Source: Clostridium pascui (lineage in GTDB: Bacteria; Bacillota; Clostridia; Clostridiales; Clostridiaceae). Taken from it: DNA of 64,000 bases. This document shows, in pieces, positions 43,743 to 52,577 of this stretch (position 1 is its first letter; each line of letters begins with the position of its first letter). The notes under the pieces were generated by a model. The model searched no databases and was not told the DNA's origin. It saw only the letters and a list, made by a program, of their open reading frames with translations. The position numbers and the translations under genes were made by a program. The DNA lies in NCBI RefSeq assembly GCF_016908015.1, contig NZ_JAFBDB010000004.1, forward strand, positions 310,001 to 374,000. The letters run 5' to 3'.

Positions 43743-44150
43743 TCAATTACTTTTTAACTCCTCTAAATTAATTTTTTCTAGTTCACTAGAAAGAATCTCT
43801 TGTACCTTCTCAAGACCTTTATGAATTGTACAAAATGAACGTCTATTTGCATTACATACTCCATCCTTTATTAGGCATCTATTTATAGCTATGGGGCCTT
43901 CCACTGCTTCTATAATATCTCTTAGATTTATATCCTTACTTCTTTTAGCTAGCGCATATCCTCCATTTACCCCCCTATAGGATTTTACCAAACCCGCATG
44001 TATAAGCTTTCTTAAAAGTTTTAATAGGAATCTTAATGGAATGCATCCTCTTTCTGCTATTGTTTTAGCATCAAGTTTAGCCTCGTCCCCTTCTTCTGAT
44101 AAAATCAGCAATGCCCTTACTGCATAATCCGCTTCCTGAGTAATATTCAT
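43743..44150 (-). CDS. Rrf2-family transcriptional regulator
   Basis: A 135-residue winged-helix repressor. The N-terminal MNITQEADYAVRALLILSEEG and YRGVNGGYALAK wing are Rrf2 hallmarks. Three cysteines in RCLIKDGVCNANRRSFC (about 91-107) are spaced C-x7-C-x7-C, close to the Fe-S ligands of IscR/NsrR types, suggesting redox or NO sensing. It is divergent from nrdJ. Its target is not evident. Confidence 0.9.
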   Translation of the reverse strand: MNITQEADYAVRALLILSEEGDEAKLDAKTIAERGCIPLRFLLKLLRKLIHAGLVKSYRGVNGGYALAKRSKDINLRDIIEAVEGPIAINRCLIKDGVCNANRRSFCTIHKGLEKVQEILSSELEKINLEELKSN

Positions 44151-44396
44151 ATATATCCACCCTTACTTTAAATTTCATACTTATTTAGTTGATTTTATAT
44201 TATTATCTATTATTTTAATTGTCAATATATTATCAATGTAATTAGTAAATAATAATCAACATCAGTTATTATCTATTATTCATTTATTATTATTTACTAT
44301 GCAATTATTATTATATGCAAATTTGAATTTGTATATAAATTGATGATTTTGATTGTTTTTCCTATATTACTAGTATTAAACTAAAAATTTGTATTA

Positions 44397-44488
44397 AAAC
44401 TAGATGTTGTGTATATGATTATAATGTACTACAATATATATTGCTTGCATATTACATTTGTAAGATAATTACAAGCAATTTTGCTTGT
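44397..44488 (+). promoter_or_regulatory. nrdJ promoter with two NrdR-like boxes and a start-site palindrome
   Basis: A promoter TTGCTT, 17 nt, GATAAT lies at 44441-44469. Two 16-mers resemble the NrdR box: AAACTAGATGTTGTGT (44397-44412) and ACAATATATATTGCTT (44431-44446), each agreeing with the usual consensus at about 13 positions. Their centres are 34 bp apart, slightly more than the usual 31-32. A further palindrome ACAAGCAA-TT-TTGCTTGT (44471-44488) covers the expected start site. The upstream part of the 386-bp gap is plain A/T-rich sequence. Confidence 0.5.
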
Positions 44489-44536
44489 TAATCCTATTGT
44501 ATACTAAAACAGTCTTAATTAAAAGGGGGAATTTAT

Positions 44537-47500
44537 ATGCCGTTTTTAAAAGAAATTAATTCTTTAAAACACATAGTAAAAAGATATTATACAAAAACTC
44601 TAGAAAGTAGTGAAAACTTAACTGTTTATGATTTATTTAATTGGAAAAAAGTTGATGTATTTTTAAAAGATCATAAAACTTCAAAAGTACTAGTAGATAT
44701 GAAGGATTTAGAGTTTCCTGAACATTATTCTCAAAATGCCTGTGATATTATTGCTTCTAAGTATTTTAGAAAAGCTGGTGTGCCAAACGAGTGTGGTTAC
44801 GAAAATAGTATGAAAATGGTAGCCCATAGAATGGTGAACTTTTGGACAGAAGCTCTAATAAATGAAGGCCTTTTAAAAACTGAAGAAGAAAAATCTATAT
44901 TTTATGATGAAATGGTGTATGGTTTACTTAATCAGATGTATGCCCCAAATTCTCCTCAATGGTTCAATACAGGACTTTCTCATTCCTATAATATAAAGGG
45001 TAGTAAACAAGGTACTTATTATTATGATGAAACCCTTGGAAAAATAGTTGAAAGTGAAGATAATTACACAAGAACTCAAGCTTCAGCTTGTTTTATACTT
45101 TCTGTAGAGGATAAACTTTTAGGACCTCATTCTATTTCAGAACAATATGTAACAGAAACTAAACTATTTAAGGGTGGTTCTGGTACAGGTAGCAATTTTT
45201 CAAGCATTAGAGCAAGAGGTGAGCATCTTTCTGGTGGAGGAGTATCTTCAGGTCTTATGAGCTTTTTAAAAGGCCTTGATCGTAACGCTGGTGCTATAAA
45301 ATCTGGTGGTACTACAAGACGTGCTGCTAAAATGGTATGCCTTGATATAGACCATCCTGAAATAATGGATTTTATAACTTGGAAAGCTCATGAAGAAGAA
45401 AAGGTTAAAGCTCTAGGAAAAATGGGTTATGATATGGATATGGATGGCGAGGCTTACGAAACTGTCTCAGGGCAAAATAGTAATAATTCTGTGAGATTTT
45501 CTGATGAATTTATGAGCAAAGTAGAAGACTTACATAAAGACCCTGAAGCAATCATTGATCTTAAAGGACGAGTTGATGAAAATTTAGATAAAAATGTTAA
45601 AGTTAAAGCTTTATGGGATGCATTTAATAACTCCGCATGGGCTTGTGCAGACCCTGCTCCCCAATTTTTAGATACATTTAACGCTTGGCATACTTGTCCT
45701 GCTGGAGAAAATGGAATTTATGGTGCTCACTATAATAACATAAATTCAACTAACCCTTGTGGAGAATATGCTTTTTTAGATGATACATCTTGTAATTTAG
45801 CATCAATAAATCTTTACAAGTTTTATGATGACAAAAAGAAAAATATAGATTTAGAAGGATATGTTCATATTATAGGACTTACTCAACTTATACTTGAAGC
45901 TTCAATACACTGGGGACAGTTCCCTACAGAAGACATAGCAAGAAAAACATATATATTTAGAACCACAGGGCTTGGTGTAAGCAACCTTGCATCACTTCTT
46001 ATGGTGATGGGATACCCATATGATTCTGAAGAAGGAAGAACACTTGCTGCTTCCCTAACAGGAATACTTACAGGCCATTCCTATTTTGTATCATCTTTAA
46101 TGGCTAAGGAAATTGGAACCTTTGATAAATATGATATAAATAAATTATATATGCTTAAGGTCATAAGAAATCACTCAAGAGTTGCTGGTGCTATTAATAC
46201 TGATGATACAGATATTAATTTAGATTATGAGGATTTAAAATATAATCCTATTAAAATTAATCATGATATACTCTCAAAGGAATGTTTGGAAAATGTAAGT
46301 TTACTACTTAAGGAGTGTTGGACTAATGCCCTTAAAAATGGTGAGCAGTATGGTTATAGAAACGCACAGGTATCTGTTATTGCACCTACAGGAACTATTT
46401 CTTTTGCCATGGATTCTGGAGCAACTTCAATTGAACCATTCTTTAGCCATATTGTTTATAAAAAGCTTGTTGGCGGCGGAATGATGACAGTTATAAATCC
46501 TGTTATAAAAACTTCACTTAAGAACTTAGGTTATAATGAAGTTCAAATTGGAGATATAATGGATTATATACTTAGAAAAGAGCATGATAAAGTAATAGAT
46601 GGTAAAATCGAAGGTGCTCCTCATTTAAAAGATGAACACTTAGCCATATTTGATACTGCAAATCGCTGTGGTAGTGGTGAAAGATATATAAGTCCTATGG
46701 GCCATGTGAAGATGGTTGCTGCGCTTACCCCACTTATATCTGGAGCTATATCCAAAACAGTTAATCTTCCAAAAACTGCTACAGTGGAAGATTTTAAACA
46801 AGTTGTTTTAACTTCTTGGAAACTTGGAATTAAGGGTATTACTCTTTACAGAGATGGCTCTAAGGCAAGTCAGCCTTTAAATACAAGTTTAAATTCTGAT
46901 ACTGAAGTAAAACTTGAATCCTTGACTTATAATGCATTACTTGAAAAAGCAAGAGAACTTCAAAAGGGTGTTAAAGGACCAAGACGTGACAAAGCAGCAG
47001 GTATTAGGCGCGGCACTACTCACCCTGCTCAAATAAATGACGTTAAAATATATACTACAGTTAATAGACGTGAAAATGGAGAGATATCTGAAATATATAT
47101 AACTACAGATAGAGAAGGAACTATAATTACTGGACTTTTAAATTCACTATCTAAGTCAATTTCAGTAATGCTTCAATACCATGTACCACCTCAGGACATT
47201 GCAAGAATGCTTAGAGGTCAAAAATACGAACCATATGGCTTTGTTCAAAAGCATCCTTATATTAAATATGTATCTTCTATATCCGATCTTATAAGTAAGA
47301 TTATAGACATAGAACTTGATGATTATTCAAGATGTCAGGTAAGACCTGAAAGCTACGACTCAAATACAAATAAAACAAATATAATTTCAACTGAGGATAT
47401 TATTGAAGATCAAAAGACTACCGATTGCTCTGAAATAACAGACATAGCTTCTTCATCGGCAACATTGGAAGTAAGCTTTACAACTTTTGGTGGTGAAAAA

Positions 47501-47617
47501 GTAGATGGGGAAAGAGTTTACGGCTCTACCTGCCCTCATTGTTCTAGCACAAGAATGGTTAGAAATGGAACTTGCATGGTTTGTTTAGACTGCGGCTCTA
47601 CTACTGGATGCAGCTAA
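44537..47617 (+). CDS. nrdJ: Vitamin B12-dependent (class II) ribonucleotide reductase
   Basis: A 1026-residue adenosylcobalamin-dependent reductase making deoxyribonucleotides in the absence or presence of oxygen. Family features are PNSPQWFNTGL, ASACFILSVED (redox cysteine), GGSGTGSNFSSIRARGE, NPCGEYAFLDDTSCNLASINL (thiyl cysteine region) and VIAPTGTISFAMD. The C-terminal domain ends in a zinc-ribbon-like CPHC ... CMVCLDCGSTTGCS that carries reducing cysteines. There is no N-terminal ATP cone, so regulation may rest on NrdR-like sites upstream. GGGGGA precedes the ATG. Confidence 0.97.
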   Translation: MPFLKEINSLKHIVKRYYTKTLESSENLTVYDLFNWKKVDVFLKDHKTSKVLVDMKDLEFPEHYSQNACDIIASKYFRKAGVPNECGYENSMKMVAHRMVNFWTEALINEGLLKTEEEKSIFYDEMVYGLLNQMYAPNSPQWFNTGLSHSYNIKGSKQGTYYYDETLGKIVESEDNYTRTQASACFILSVEDKLLGPHSISEQYVTETKLFKGGSGTGSNFSSIRARGEHLSGGGVSSGLMSFLKGLDRNAGAIKSGGTTRRAAKMVCLDIDHPEIMDFITWKAHEEEKVKALGKMGYDMDMDGEAYETVSGQNSNNSVRFSDEFMSKVEDLHKDPEAIIDLKGRVDENLDKNVKVKALWDAFNNSAWACADPAPQFLDTFNAWHTCPAGENGIYGAHYNNINSTNPCGEYAFLDDTSCNLASINLYKFYDDKKKNIDLEGYVHIIGLTQLILEASIHWGQFPTEDIARKTYIFRTTGLGVSNLASLLMVMGYPYDSEEGRTLAASLTGILTGHSYFVSSLMAKEIGTFDKYDINKLYMLKVIRNHSRVAGAINTDDTDINLDYEDLKYNPIKINHDILSKECLENVSLLLKECWTNALKNGEQYGYRNAQVSVIAPTGTISFAMDSGATSIEPFFSHIVYKKLVGGGMMTVINPVIKTSLKNLGYNEVQIGDIMDYILRKEHDKVIDGKIEGAPHLKDEHLAIFDTANRCGSGERYISPMGHVKMVAALTPLISGAISKTVNLPKTATVEDFKQVVLTSWKLGIKGITLYRDGSKASQPLNTSLNSDTEVKLESLTYNALLEKARELQKGVKGPRRDKAAGIRRGTTHPAQINDVKIYTTVNRRENGEISEIYITTDREGTIITGLLNSLSKSISVMLQYHVPPQDIARMLRGQKYEPYGFVQKHPYIKYVSSISDLISKIIDIELDDYSRCQVRPESYDSNTNKTNIISTEDIIEDQKTTDCSEITDIASSSATLEVSFTTFGGEKVDGERVYGSTCPHCSSTRMVRNGTCMVCLDCGSTTGCS

Positions 47618-47633
47618 AAAGGATATTACTACG

Positions 47634-47659
47634 TTTTTAATGCTCCAGAGCATTAAAAA
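47634..47659 (+). terminator. Terminator of nrdJ
   Basis: Arms TTTTTAATGCT / AGCATTAAAAA around CCAG, 17 bp after the stop. Confidence 0.6.
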
Positions 47660-47738
47660 GTTCTTCATGTAAACTACTAAATTTCTAAAATATTTTAGGG
47701 CGGCAGCCTGTGGAGTTACAAAAACTTATAGGAAATAG

Positions 47739-47772
47739 ATGAGGGAATTTCGTCAAAACGAAATTCCCTCAT
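47739..47772 (-). terminator. Terminator of the hemerythrin gene
   Basis: Perfect 15-bp arms ATGAGGGAATTTCGT / ACGAAATTCCCTCAT around CAAA, 39 bp past the hemerythrin stop. Confidence 0.8.
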
Positions 47773-47810
47773 TTAGCATTTAGCATTAAAAATGTCGTAC
47801 TATTTCTAAA

Positions 47811-48200
47811 TTATTTTCCTATAAGTTTGTCATTTGAAAAAATATGCCCTGTCAACCAATCATTTAAAAGTTGTAATATGCTAATTATATATTCTTCTTG
47901 ATTCTCATCAATCTTTGAGAAATTTACATCATTAATTCTTTTTATAAATGCATCATGCTCAACCTTTTGAGTAAACATTCTTTTATAACCAATACTTTTC
48001 ATGTACTCTTCTTCAGCTGTAAAATGGAAAACAGTGTAGTCTTGAAGTTCTTTTATTAATGCTACTATTTTATCATATTTATCAATTGTAAATTCATTTT
48101 TTAATAAAGTATAAGTTTTTTCAGCTATTTCAAAGAGAACTTTATGTTGTTCATCTATGAAATCTATTCCCGTTTTATATTCTTCTTTAAATTCGTACAT
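47811..48200 (-). CDS. Bacteriohemerythrin
   Basis: A 129-residue oxygen-binding di-iron protein. The ligand set of the family is visible: IDEQHKVLFE (H), FHFTAEEEYM (H and E), EHDAFI (H) and the C-terminal WLTGHIFSNDK (H and D). It is a stand-alone domain, about the usual length, without signal peptide. In an anaerobe it may bind or deliver traces of oxygen. GAGGGGGA precedes the ATG. It converges with nrdJ. Confidence 0.93.
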   Translation of the reverse strand: MYEFKEEYKTGIDFIDEQHKVLFEIAEKTYTLLKNEFTIDKYDKIVALIKELQDYTVFHFTAEEEYMKSIGYKRMFTQKVEHDAFIKRINDVNFSKIDENQEEYIISILQLLNDWLTGHIFSNDKLIGK

Positions 48201-48394
48201 TAAGAATCCCCCTCTTTAACTATAATATATTACAATTATTATACATCTAATTTTAAAGCTTGGCTATAATAATTGTTAATTAATAATCACTGTTACACCT
48301 GTATCCATTTTAAGAATTTTTAAAAACATCATAGAAATAGTAGATCTGACTACAAGTAGATAACTACTATTTCTACAAAGAAAACCTATATCAT

Positions 48395-49681
48395 TTATGG
48401 TTGAAGCCTTGTTCTATCCCTTGGGAAAAGAGATGTTTCTCTTACATTGCTCAGTCCAAGTATCATAGCTGTTAACCTTTCTAGTCCAATTGCAAGCCCT
48501 CCATGTGGAGGAATTCCATACTTGAAAGTATTTAAATAGTACTCATAATTGTTAGGATTTAGACCTTTGTAAAGCATATTATTTATAAGCATATTATAAT
48601 CATGAATTCTTTGTCCTCCTGTGGTTATCTCTATACCCCTAAATAAAAGATCAAAGCTTTTAGTTTCTTCTTCGCCACTTGGCATGGTGTACATAGGTCT
48701 TTTTTCTCTTGGGTAGTGGGTTATAAATACAAAATCCGAATTATATTTTTCCTTTACATAACTACATATTAGCCTCTCTCCCTCTGGATCTAAATCTCCT
48801 GATAGAGTTTTCTTATACATTGTATTTAATATATTAATAGCATCATTAAATTTTATCTTTGGTATTTTATTCTCTATAACAGGAAGAGAAGCTCCTAAAA
48901 GTTCTATATATTTTGCGCCTCTTTCGTCTAAACTTAATAGCATGTGTTTTATAAATTTTTCTTCAATGTCCATAATATCTTCAAACCCATCTATAAAGCC
49001 CATTTCAAGGTCCATACTTACATATTCATTAAGATGTCTGTTTGTGTTGTGCTCCTCAGCCCTATAGGCATGCCCTATTTCAAAAACTCTCTCAAAGCCT
49101 GCACCCACCATCATTTGTTTATAAAATTGAGGACTTTGAGCCAAGTAGGCATTCTCCTCAAAATATTTAACTAAAAAAACCTCACTTCCTCCCTCTGCGC
49201 CTTCCGCAACTATTTTAGGAGTAAATATTTCTGTAAATCCCTCTCCTTTTAAAAATTCTCTGAATGCCTCTACTATTATATTTTGAACCTTAAATATAGC
49301 ATTCTTCTTCTCATGCCTTAGACTTAATACCCTATTATTTAGCATCACATCAAGATTTACCTCAAGATCTTTTTTATTTATCTCTATAGGAAGTTCCTCT
49401 GTCACCTGACTTAATATCTCCATGCTTTTAATTTGTACTTCAAACGGATTATATGAGTTGTTCCCTTCAACAACACTACCTATAATTGAAACTACTGTTT
49501 CAAGCTTTATAGACCTAGCTTCCATAAATTCATTAGTAGCAATGCATTGCACCAAACCAGTCCTATCCCTTATTATTAAAAATGTAACTGATTTTAGCTT
49601 TCTTATTCTAGCAACCCATCCTTTAATCAAAACTTCTTCATCTATATGATTTTTTAACTGTTCTACAAGCACTCTTTTCAT
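48395..49681 (-). CDS. aspS: Aspartyl-tRNA synthetase, archaeal type (probably non-discriminating)
   Basis: A 428-residue class II synthetase starting at MKRVLVEQLKN, with AAGGAGG upstream. Longer readings run into the T-box leader and are rejected. The OB-fold anticodon domain (about 1-105) includes LKSVTFLIIRDRTGLVQC. The catalytic domain has motif 2 around YRAEEHNTNRHLNEY and motif 3 in GGLAIGLERLTAMILG. It lacks the large insertion of bacterial AspRS, matching the archaeal/eukaryal type (AspS2) that charges both tRNA-Asp and tRNA-Asn. The T-box leader with an apparent Asn specifier supports a role in making Asp-tRNA-Asn for GatCAB. Confidence 0.9.
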   Translation of the reverse strand: MKRVLVEQLKNHIDEEVLIKGWVARIRKLKSVTFLIIRDRTGLVQCIATNEFMEARSIKLETVVSIIGSVVEGNNSYNPFEVQIKSMEILSQVTEELPIEINKKDLEVNLDVMLNNRVLSLRHEKKNAIFKVQNIIVEAFREFLKGEGFTEIFTPKIVAEGAEGGSEVFLVKYFEENAYLAQSPQFYKQMMVGAGFERVFEIGHAYRAEEHNTNRHLNEYVSMDLEMGFIDGFEDIMDIEEKFIKHMLLSLDERGAKYIELLGASLPVIENKIPKIKFNDAINILNTMYKKTLSGDLDPEGERLICSYVKEKYNSDFVFITHYPREKRPMYTMPSGEEETKSFDLLFRGIEITTGGQRIHDYNMLINNMLYKGLNPNNYEYYLNTFKYGIPPHGGLAIGLERLTAMILGLSNVRETSLFPRDRTRLQP

Positions 49682-49720
49682 AACTTGATCCTCCTTATTA
49701 TTTCTTAATAAAAAACAAAA

Positions 49721-50070
49721 CCCCTTGGAAATATTCCAAGGGGCGAAACGTCGCGATGCCACCCTTATTAACCTAAACACAAATTAAGCCTTTCGGGCGG
49801 ATCCATTCCCGATAAGGATATTATAAGATACACCAAAAACAAAAACTCTCACTCCTATATAAGGAGTGAGAGTAAATACTTCACGGTGCCATCCTACTTA
49901 ACTTAGTAATTTAAGTTATCTCTATTCCATATAACGGTGGATACCGATTTACCCTACAACATGTTTTCAAGTAAACTCTTCCAGGATGTCCTTCAATACT
50001 AATCTTAACATGGAGCTTTCACCATCCTCCACTCGCTATAGTTGTTAATTAATATCTACTCTTCCCTTCT
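49721..50070 (-). ncRNA. T-box leader with two terminator/antiterminator modules
   Basis: Stem I begins near GAGTAGAT (50054-50061); the AACAAC / GTTGT helix supports a specifier loop whose 3' strand reads GAAAACATG, so the likely specifier is AAC (Asn). The first T-box core AGGATGGCACCGTG (49882-49895) precedes a terminator with arms ACTCTCACTCC (49845-49873). About 75 nt later a second core AAGGGTGGCATCGCGAC (49750-49766) precedes a second terminator with arms CCCCTTGGAA (49721-49743) and a T-rich tail. Both cores offer TGGC to pair with an uncharged GCCA tRNA end. The second module has no room for a full stem I. Confidence 0.9.
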
Positions 50071-50241
50071 TCAAATTTATAAAATATAAATTTATATTAT
50101 TATATTCCAATTACATTCATTTGTAAACAATATTTTTCTTAATTATGAAAATAAACAATTATTAGTTTTCTATATAAAAATAATATCCTTTATCTTATTA
50201 ATGAATTGTACTATCTTTATATTCTTTAATTTGCGTATAAT

Positions 50242-50516
50242 TTACAAAGACTTTTTATATTTCTTATAGTAATTTGAACTTATAACAATATAAAAAGCAC
50301 CTAAAATTATAAAAAATACTGCAGAGTATTCCCTTTCTTGTTACATTTCTTACACCTATATATTTATCTATTTCTGATTCACAATCACTATAAATAGGTT
50401 TAGTCCCAGCTTGTGCTGAAAAAATATGCATTTGATTTCCTACAGAAACAACAAGTTTCCACCCTGCTTCCTTAAATATAGTAAAATATTCCTCATTTGC
50501 TTCTGAATTATATATT
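50242..50516 (-). pseudogene. DUF2812 protein remnant
   Basis: The minus strand encodes YNSEANEEYFTIFKEAGWKL..SVGNQMHIFSA.AGTKPIYSD, the recognisable core of DUF2812 proteins, followed after a frameshift by a membrane span EYSAVFFIILGAFYIVISS and a stop. The N-terminus is missing and a stop lies upstream. Full-length members carry two membrane spans. The region from the T-box leader to this relic holds only A/T-rich sequence. Confidence 0.75.
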
Positions 50517-50537
50517 TGTCAAATGTTAATAATAGAG

Positions 50538-50572
50538 AAAGCCATAATGACTTTTAATGTCATTATGGCTTT
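50538..50572 (-). terminator. Terminator of the ECF sigma/anti-sigma operon
   Basis: Perfect 14-bp arms AAAGCCATAATGAC / GTCATTATGGCTTT around a 7-nt loop, 26 bp past the anti-sigma stop. Confidence 0.85.
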
Positions 50573-50598
50573 ATTTATATCTATACATACTACCATTT

Positions 50599-51369
50599 TT
50601 ATTTGGTATCGATAACCTGATGTGCCATTTTAACTAGCTCATCTTGTGATACATTAGAATCAATTGCTAAAAAAGAATAGTAAATTCCATCTTGCATCCA
50701 ATTTAAATATTGAACTTGAGAAATTTTTTCTTTATCAGAACCATAGCTAAATACATATTTACCAGACAATTCATCCTTCTTATCTTGTTCTGTCATTTTA
50801 TAATCTGGTGGTACAAGCTTGTTAGCATATGAATGATAACATAAATTTATACCGTTATAAGTATCTACAACAGTCTCTTTATTTGATTTTTCACCCAGTA
50901 TTTGATTATCCATAGAAAGGCTTAATTTATCATTGCCTTTTTTATAAGTAAAATCAAGTTCTTTTGTTTTTCCTACAGAGTTACCTTTCTCATCAAGCCC
51001 TTCATTATTTACAGTGCATCCATTTTCAAACACATATCCGTTATTAAATTCCTTAATCAATTTAGGATTAAATCCGAAATCCTTCTTTACTTGTTCTACT
51101 GTAGGAATGTTAGTATAAGTTGGTATGTTACTCCCATGTGAACTTATAAAGAATACTTTTCCAGCAGCAAATACAGTTGTTCCTATTATCATAGTAGCTG
51201 CTAATGTAATTATAACTTTTTTCTTAAATGATCCCATATTAAATATTTTTTTATTTTCCATTTCACCATTCTCCTTTTGATCTGGTAAGCAGTTTAATGT
51301 TTCACTTACCTTATTTTTAAAACTTTCAGGCGTATCCGGAAAGGCATTATTCCAATTATAATTGTCCAT
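50599..51369 (-). CDS. Membrane anti-sigma-type protein (DUF4367-like extracellular domain)
   Basis: A 256-residue single-span protein. The cytoplasmic part (about 1-50) would hold the sigma factor, the anchor spans about 51-70 (VIITLAATMIIGTTVFAAG), and the extracellular part ends in a DUF4367-like segment (QVQYLNWMQDGIYYSFLAIDSNVSQDELVKMAHQVI). Its ATG overlaps the sigma gene by 14 bp with GGAGG upstream, so the two are coupled. There is no zinc-binding ZAS motif. Role as the cognate anti-sigma is inferred from the arrangement. Confidence 0.8.
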   Translation of the reverse strand: MDNYNWNNAFPDTPESFKNKVSETLNCLPDQKENGEMENKKIFNMGSFKKKVIITLAATMIIGTTVFAAGKVFFISSHGSNIPTYTNIPTVEQVKKDFGFNPKLIKEFNNGYVFENGCTVNNEGLDEKGNSVGKTKELDFTYKKGNDKLSLSMDNQILGEKSNKETVVDTYNGINLCYHSYANKLVPPDYKMTEQDKKDELSGKYVFSYGSDKEKISQVQYLNWMQDGIYYSFLAIDSNVSQDELVKMAHQVIDTK

Positions 51370-51844
51370 ACATTGCCTCCATATTCTCTAACTTTATTTT
51401 TAATAGTTTTCGTCCTTTTGCCAATCTACTTTTTACAGTTCCTGCAGGTATTTTTAAAATTTGCTTAATTTCTTCTACCGAATATCCTTCTACATAATAA
51501 AGAACAATTGTAATACGGATACGCTCTGGTAATTTCTGAATAGCCAAATATAGTTCGCTATAATCCTTTTTATCATCAGCCTTGATAGACTCAAAGTATT
51601 CTTCATAAGATACCTGTGAATATTCTTTACGTTTTAAACTATAGCATTCATTTATAAGGATTCTAACCAACCATGTCTTAAAATATTGTTCCTTCTTTAA
51701 TGTATCAAACTTATTATAAGCTTTTAAAATTGCCCCCTGAACTGCATCCTCACAATCTTCATCATGCATCAAAATTGATTTAGATACCCGATATAAAGTA
51801 GATTCAGCCTCAAGAACTTTATCTACAAATGCATCTCTATTCAA
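51356..51844 (-). CDS. ECF-family RNA polymerase sigma factor
   Basis: A 162-residue extracytoplasmic-function sigma factor. Region 2 contains DCEDAVQGAILKAYNKFDTLKKEQYFKTWLVRILINECYS and region 4 contains LPERIRITIVLYYVEGYSVEEIKQILKIPAGTVKSRLAKGRKLL. It resembles the SigV/ECF30 group of Firmicutes envelope-stress factors. The TTG start (second of two) is preferred because AAAGGTAGG lies 7 nt ahead, while the first TTG lacks a ribosome site. Confidence 0.93.
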   Translation of the reverse strand: MNRDAFVDKVLEAESTLYRVSKSILMHDEDCEDAVQGAILKAYNKFDTLKKEQYFKTWLVRILINECYSLKRKEYSQVSYEEYFESIKADDKKDYSELYLAIQKLPERIRITIVLYYVEGYSVEEIKQILKIPAGTVKSRLAKGRKLLKIKLENMEAMYGQL

Positions 51845-52059
51845 TTGATTTCCTACCTTTCTTTGCAAACTGTAGCGCTACTTTTTTGCCTTACACTAAT
51901 TAGATGCATACATTTACCAAATGGTTCATTTAATTTTCATTTAAATTTAAACTTTTTATAATATGTGAAACTAACTTTATTCCCATAATAATTCAATATT
52001 TATTTTATAACAATTAAAACATATGCTATATTTGTAATATACTTCAAAAGGAGATCGTT

Positions 52060-52482
52060 ATGAAATTTAAAAAATATATGTTATATATCCTATATATTGT
52101 ATTGATATATATTTTAGTTTTGTTTATTAATTGGTCTAATACTTTATCCAAAAACTATATTAATATGAATTTTGAAATTAATATTTTATATTCAATTCTC
52201 CCAATATTTATAGCCATAATATTAGGTGTATTCATGTCTATAGAATATTTGTTTAAGCAATTTAAGAAAAATGGTACCTGGAAAGTTAATGTAAATAAAT
52301 TAATATTTATTGTAATACCTCTGCTACTATTATCTTTTAGCTTAAATATTTATTTTTTAAACATTTTTCCTAAATTATCTAAGATATTAATAAATTTAAA
52401 CTCAAGTATTCCGTCTTATTTAATTTTTGGTGTTTTGTGCGGATATAATTTTGCAACAAGTTTTTATAGAACAAATTTTTAA
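52060..52482 (+). CDS. Four-span membrane protein, unknown
   Basis: A 140-residue, highly hydrophobic protein with four predicted spans (about 6-24, 42-63, 80-100, 116-133) and a basic loop (FKQFKKNGTWKVNVNK) between spans 2 and 3. AAAGGAGA precedes the ATG. It is divergent from the ECF sigma gene across a 215-bp gap and may be a target of that sigma factor, but no promoter match was established. No family recognised. Confidence 0.65.
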   Translation: MKFKKYMLYILYIVLIYILVLFINWSNTLSKNYINMNFEINILYSILPIFIAIILGVFMSIEYLFKQFKKNGTWKVNVNKLIFIVIPLLLLSFSLNIYFLNIFPKLSKILINLNSSIPSYLIFGVLCGYNFATSFYRTNF

Positions 52483-52505
52483 GGAAAGCCATTTTGACTT
52501 TCCTT
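52481..52505 (+). terminator. Terminator of the four-span protein gene
   Basis: Arms AAGGAAAG / CTTTCCTT around a 9-nt loop; the hairpin begins within the stop codon. Confidence 0.65.
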
Positions 52506-52577
52506 AATCTTAGTTGTACTTTTCTTTTTAGTTTATAGAAGGCACTTCTTAATTATAAATTTTCCATTACAAAATCT

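Noticed and set aside
49682-49780. Extended N-terminus of AspRS
   Set aside because: The extra codons translate the second T-box core and terminator; the ribosome site is just before the inner ATG.
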